From Corbicula japonica (taxonomy: Eukaryota; Mollusca; Bivalvia; Venerida; Cyrenidae): a stretch of 64,000 bases of DNA. Position numbers and translations under genes: made by a program. The notes below the pieces were generated by a model. It had not been told where the DNA came from. It worked only from the letters and a program-made list of their open reading frames with translations, and did no database searches. This document shows, piece by piece, positions 58,751 through 64,000 of the stretch (the stretch's first letter is position 1; each line of letters opens with the position of its first letter). The stretch lies in contig JAZAYU010000199.1 in the NCBI GenBank assembly GCA_038501625.1, forward strand, positions 310,001 to 374,000. Reading direction: 5' to 3'.

Positions 58751-58911
58751 TCATACATGTCTAGCGGAAAGAAGACACCTAAATAATGCATAAGTAATGG
58801 ATTTCCCGTTGAGGTAATGACGATTTTCACGCTTTGGTGATGAAGGTAAAAATATCACAACCAACAACCGAATAATGTATGCAAAATGGGCAGATTAATA
58901 TAATCACACTA

Positions 58912-61900
58912 TACTAGTTAACAGTCTATAAACAGACGTAATCGAACACATCACCTTGCACGACCAGTCACACCAGACGTTAAATACTAGTTAACATTCT
59001 ATACCCATACGTATCGAATACATCACCTTACTCGACTTGTCACACCAGACTTTAAATACTAGTTAGCAGTCTATAAACAGACGTATCGAACACATCACCT
59101 TAATCGACTTGTCACACCAGACGTCAAATACCAGTTAACATTCTATACACATAGGTATCGAACACATCACCTTACTCGACTTGTCACACCAGACGTCAAA
59201 TTCCAGTTAACAGTCTATACACATACGTATCGTACACATCACCTTACTCGACTTGTCACACCAGACTTTGAATACTAGTTAACAGTCTATAAACAGACGT
59301 ATCGAACACATCACATTAATTGACCAGTCACACCAGACGTTAAATATTAGTTAACAGTCTATGCACAGGCGTATTGAACACATCACCTTACACGACCAGT
59401 CACACCAGACGTTAAATACCAGTTAACAGTCTATACACATACGTATCGAACACATCACCTTATTTGACTTGTCACACCAGACGTTAAATACCAGTTAACA
59501 GTCTATTAACAGACGTATCGAACACATCACCTTACTCGACTTGTCACACCAGACGTCAAATACCATTTAACAGTCTATACACAGATGTAATCGAACACAT
59601 CACCTTACTCGACTTGTCACACCAGACGTCAAATACCAGTTAACAGTCTATAAACAGACGTATCGAACACATCACCTTACTCGACTTGTCACACCAGACG
59701 TTAAATACTAGTTAACAGTCTATACACAGACGTAATCGAACACATCACCTTACTCGACTTGTCACACCAGACGTCAAATACCAGTTAACAGTTTATAAAC
59801 ATACGTATCGAACACATCACCTTAATTGACTTGTCACACCAGACGTTAAATACTAGTTAACAGTCTATACACATACGTATCGAACTCATCACCTTACTCG
59901 ACTTGTCACACCAGACGTCAAATACCAGTTAACAGTCTATACAGGTACGTATCGAACACATCACCTTATTCGACTTGTCACACCAGACGTCATATACCAG
60001 TTAACAGTCTATACACATATGTATCGAACACATCACTTTACTCGACTTGTCACACCAGACGTTAAATACTAGTTAACAGTCTATAAACAGAGGTATCGAA
60101 CACATCACCTTACTTGACTTGTCACGACAGACGTTAAATACTAGTTAATAGTCTATACAAAGACGTATCGAACGCATCACCTTAATCGACTTGTAACACC
60201 AGACGTTAAATACCATTTAACAGTCCATACATATACGTATCGAACACATCACCTTACTCGACTTGTCACACCAGACGTTAAATACTAGTTAACAGTCTAT
60301 ACACATACGTATCGAATACATCACCTTACTCGACTTGTCACACCAGACGTCAAAAACCAGTTAACAGTCTATACATAGACGTAATTGAACACATCACCTT
60401 ACTCGACTTGTCACACCAGACGTCAAATACCAGTTAACAGTCTATACACATACGTATCGAACACATCACCTTAATTGACTTGTCACACCAGACGTTAAAT
60501 ACAAGTTAACAGTCTATACACATACGTATCGAACACATCACCTTACTCGACTTGTCACACCAGACGTCAAATACAAGTTTACAGTCTATACAGATACGTA
60601 TCGAACACATCACCTTATTCGACTTGTCACACCAGACGTCAAATACCATTTAACAGTCTATACACAGACGTAATCGAACACATCACCTTACTCGACTTGT
60701 CACACCAGACGTCAAATACCAGTTAACAGTCTATACACATACGTATCGAACACATCACCTTACTCGACTTGTCACATCAGACGTTAAATACTAGTTAATA
60801 GTCTAAAAACAGACGTATCGAACACATCACCTTACTCGACTTGTCACACCAGACGTTAAAAACTAGTTAATAGTCTATACACAGACGTATCGAACGCATC
60901 ACCTTAATCGACTTGTCACACCAGACGTTAAATACCAGTTAACAGTCAATACATATACGTATCGAACACATCACCTTACTCGACTTGTCACACCAGACGT
61001 TAAATACTAGTTAACAGTCTATACACATACGTATCGAATACATCACCTTACTCGACTTGTCACACCAGACGTCAAAAACCAGTTAACAGTCTATACACAG
61101 ACGTAATCAAACACATCACCTTACTCGACTTGTCACACCAGACGTCAAATACCAGTTAACAGTCTATACAGATACGTATCGAACACATCACCTTACTCGA
61201 CCAGTCACACCAGACGTCAAATACCAGTTAACAGTCTATACACAGACGTAATCGAACACATCACCTTACTCGACCAGTCACACCAGACGTCAAATACCAG
61301 TTAACAGTCTATACACAGACGTATCGAACACATCACCTTACCCGACTTCTCACACCGGATGTTAAATACCAGTTAACAGTCTATACACAGACGTAATCGA
61401 ACACATCACCTTACTCGACTTGTCACACCGGACGTCAAATACCAGTTAACAGTCTATACACAGACGTAATCGAACACATCACCTTACTCGACTTCTCACA
61501 CCACACGTTAAATACCAGTTAACAGTCTATACAGATACGTATCGAACACATCACCTTACTCGACTTGTCACACCAGACGTCAAATTCCAGTTAACAGTCT
61601 ATACACAGACGTATCGAACACATCACCTTACTCGACCAGTCACACCAGACGTCAAATACCAGTTAACAGTCTATACACATACGTAACAAACACATCACCT
61701 TACTCGACCAGTCACACCAGACGTCAAATACCAGTTAACAGTCTATACACAGACGTATCAAGCTCATCACCTTACTCGACCAGTCACACCAGACGTCAAA
61801 TACCAGTTAACAGTCTATACACAGACGTAATCGAACACATCACCTTACTCGACCAGTCACACCAGACGTCAAATACCAGTTAACAGTCTATACACAGACG

Positions 61901-62395
61901 TAATCAAACACACCACCTTACTCGACCAGTCACACCAGACGTCAAATACCAGTTAACAGTCTATACACAGACGTATCGAACACATCACCTTACTCGACCA
62001 GTCACACCAGACGTCAAATACCAGTTAACAGTCTATACACAGACGTAATCGAACACATCACCTTACTCGACTTGTCACACCGGACGTCAAATACCAGTTA
62101 ACAAATTTATACACAGACGTAATCGAACACATCACCTTACTCGACTTGTCACACCAGACGTTAAATACCAGTTAACAGTCTATACAGATACGTATCGAAC
62201 ACATCACCTTACTCGACTTGTCACACCAGACGTTAAATACCAGTTAACAGTCTATACAGATACGTATCGAACACATAACCTTAATCGACCAGTCACACCA
62301 GACGTCAAATACCAGTTAACAGTCTATACACATACGTAACGAACACATCACCTTACTCGACCAGTCACACCAGACGTCAAATATTCGTTATCAGT
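58912..62395 (+). repeat. 72-bp satellite array, right block
   Basis: About 48 copies continuing the array in the same orientation after the inserted transposon. A 73-bp variant with GACGTAATCGAAC instead of ACGTATCGAAC appears repeatedly. From about 61190 to the end most copies combine the CGACCAGTCAC and GTCAAATACCAG forms, a combination rare elsewhere. The array ends abruptly at TCAAATATTCGTTATCAG. Confidence 0.95.
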
Positions 62396-62404
62396 CGTTT
62401 CATA

Positions 62405-63290
62405 ATTTAATAAGAGACAAGCTCACCAGTCTCATTGAAAAAAACGTTTGCTAGAGAAAATAAAATCTCGTCGCTTGTAATGATCATAGGGCATTTTACA
62501 GGTAGTTCTTATGATAATTATACTTTATGGACTTGTCAAGTGCTAATAGAGTCCTAACTTTCGTACTGGATAATATTTATTTTAGATTTGGTACCTCTTA
62601 TCATAAACAAGTAATAGGCATCCCAATGGGTACTAATTGTGCACCCCTTGTTGCTGATCTGATTTTATACTTGTTATCAAAGAGACTTTATGTTCTCTCT
62701 TTCTAACGAACATCAAGGTGGTATCATTACAGGTTTTAACAACACCTCGAGGTACCTTGATGATTTATTAAATATAGATAAAAACCATTTTCCATATCCT
62801 AAAGAACTACAACTTAATAAAGCGAACTCTTCAGAAAATCAAGCAACCTTTTTTAAATTTGTCCATTGAAAATGGTTAAGTCACTACTAAAATATATGAT
62901 AAAAGAGATGATTTTAATTTTAATAGTAAATTTTCAGTTTTTAGACGGCGATGTTCCACTTGCAACATCCTATGGGGTTTATATCACACAGCTTGTTCAC
63001 TTTTCAAGAGCTCGCAATGATGTTAATGATTTTTGATGAACGAAATTTTTGCATTACAGAAAAAACTTTAAAAACAAGGTTATCGGTATCACATATTAAG
63101 GAAAACCTTTTGCAAGCTTCTTCGCCGATACTCTGATCTAATTCATAAATATTATTACATTATTTTATAAACTTAAGAAGATAAAAGACAATGTTAATTT
63201 CTCCCGGTTTTTCGTAAAACCATCAGTATATTTAAAAAAAGAAAGGTTGCCAAAATGATATTTAACAGAGCTCTGCAGGACTGGTGATTA
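62405..63290 (+). pseudogene. Decayed Penelope-like reverse transcriptase copy
   Basis: Matches 43.0-43.93 kb along its length: GACAAGCTCACCAGTCTCATT, the motif B region (GGCATCCCAATGGGTACTAA) and the YLDD region (CGAGGTACCTTGATGATTTA), then the thumb, with many frameshifts. It starts within motif A, directly against the satellite end, and stops where it meets the inverted repeat at 63.3 kb. Confidence 0.8.
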
Positions 63291-63305
63291 AAATAGTTGA
63301 AAAGG

Positions 63306-63533
63306 GAACTTTCAAGACCCTCGACCACGACAAATATGAAAATATTGCAGGCTCGGTTTGATTGAGCCTGTTCATGGGCAGTAATGGAAATGCTTATTAC
63401 TGCCACGCCGCCTAGCCCCGGGTTGAGCGCAACTCAATATTTACCTCAATAAACAATACAAATTTGATCCATTCCAAACGATGGTGTGCATATGGCGGTG
63501 AACATGGAACCTTCAATGCGATATTTTCAGATT
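63306..63533 (-). repeat. Inverted repeat partner of 40.5-40.7 kb
   Basis: Reverse complement of 40478-40708, at roughly nine in ten identity by eye. It contains GCTCGGTTTGATTGAGCCTG and CCTAGCCCCGGGTTGAGCGC. It adjoins the end of the Penelope-like RT copy; in the 40-kb region the partner likewise lies near such an element. Confidence 0.75.
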
Positions 63534-64000
63534 AATTATAAAGGCTTATTAATACTCACTTTCACGTACACCCATCGAACGCTGATGAACAGCGGAAGCC
63601 ACGGCCTGTCTGGACCTTTACCGACTACCAACTAATTGTTTTTTTGTTTTTGTTTATCACTGTAGTGAAAAAGTAATAGTCACCCTGGGCAAGATCAGAG
63701 AATATCGTGTATGTGGAAGAACTCGAACCCTTTCCTTCAGAAATGGTGTCCAAATAGCAGACTAAAGCGCAGGTGCTTTGTCATGCAACTGGAATGGGTG
63801 CTTAAACTCAGTTTATAGGCGATGTTTGAAAGATATTAACATTTCTTTTAAACCCTTTTCTTTATAAAATATATTTTCCATTTGATATAAGTATTGATCT
63901 ATCTTTTTGCACTGAAGGGTTGGCGACAGATTGTGGTAGCCCTTATTTTGTTGTTATTTTTTTTGGGTCTGCACAAAAAGTGTACTCATGTCTTGTCTCA
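63534..64000. other. No gene recognised
   Basis: A minus-strand GGGTTCGAGTTCTTCC word near 63720 resembles a tRNA B box, but no A box or cloverleaf fits, so at most a SINE scrap. Confidence 0.25.

Larger units (their letters stand above)
57048..58911. mobile_element. TA-flanked transposon inserted in the satellite
   Basis: 1864 bp with 39-bp TIRs differing at one base (TAGTGTGATTATATTAAYCT, GCCCATTTTGCATACATTA). It is flanked by TA on both sides (57046-57047, 58912-58913), exactly splitting a satellite monomer between AAA and CTAGTTAAC. TA duplication suggests a Tc1/mariner-type or similar mechanism. No transposase frame is present. It carries two tRNA-like box A/B segments and a nested hAT-type element. 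Confidence 0.9.

Noticed and set aside
55310..62395. Regularly spaced repeats that could suggest a CRISPR array
   Set aside because: Units are directly adjacent 72-bp monomers without unique spacers, in eukaryotic DNA; it is satellite.
63700..63790. Minus-strand tRNA-like GGGTTCGAGTTC
   Set aside because: No A box at proper distance and no cloverleaf; at most a SINE trace.

Overview
The window looks like AT-rich invertebrate nuclear DNA, most likely from a bivalve mollusc. The reasons are very short exons with GT-AG introns, no prokaryotic gene organisation, Penelope-like and L1/Tx1-like retroelement fragments, many small inverted-repeat transposons, and 'pearl'-type blocks (about 150-160 bp core repeats ending in an ACGG-rich tract) of the kind known from bivalves. 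The dispersed GATCAGGATCTACAC-type repeat reminds me of Dreissena, but that is an impression, not a result. Almost all long open frames here are transposon-derived. The genuine genes are in short spliced exons that I read by eye from splice sites and phase.

Layout. 1-7.3 kb: mostly featureless DNA, plus a minus-strand gene of unknown function in at least three short exons (4.3-6.1 kb), with a possible 5' end near 7.1 kb. 7.3-7.9 kb: broken Penelope-like element. 8.8-14.3 kb: the best gene, plus strand, with a TATA box, a non-coding first exon and five coding exons. It encodes a 177-residue secreted precursor: signal peptide, BRICHOS-like prodomain, RAKR furin-type site, and a C-terminal 50-residue peptide with eight cysteines in a knottin-like pattern. 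15-21 kb: minus-strand gene for a G-protein gamma-like subunit, with TIR elements around and inside it. 22-34 kb: repeats (foldback element, pearl-like blocks, a 2.9 kb element with TAGGCCACA iterons, TTAA-flanked MITEs). 36.4-37.1 kb: frame-broken TRIM-like B-box/coiled-coil sequence. 38.5 kb: isolated minus-strand terminal exon. 41.3-44.5 kb: Penelope-like element with ~0.59 kb direct repeats. 47-52.3 kb: foldback element, 5'-truncated L1/Tx1-like LINE and a 720 bp palindrome. 52.72 kb: isolated plus-strand exon encoding a second RPKR-cleaved C-terminal peptide, whose phase exactly fits the BRICHOS exon at 13 kb. 53.5-54.7 kb: MITE and a hAT remnant with a BED finger. 55.3-62.4 kb: 72-bp satellite array (about 70 copies) interrupted by a TA-flanked transposon that itself carries a nested hAT-type element with a perfect 8-bp target duplication. 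62.4-63.5 kb: decayed Penelope-like RT and an inverted repeat shared with 40.5 kb.

The candidate new system is the BRICHOS-type precursor locus. Two exons 39 kb apart each begin in the same phase and each encode a furin-cleavable C-terminal peptide: one cysteine-rich, the other short and linear. Either one gene chooses between two peptide cargoes by alternative terminal exons, or the second exon belongs to a diverged neighbouring paralogue whose other exons I could not find.
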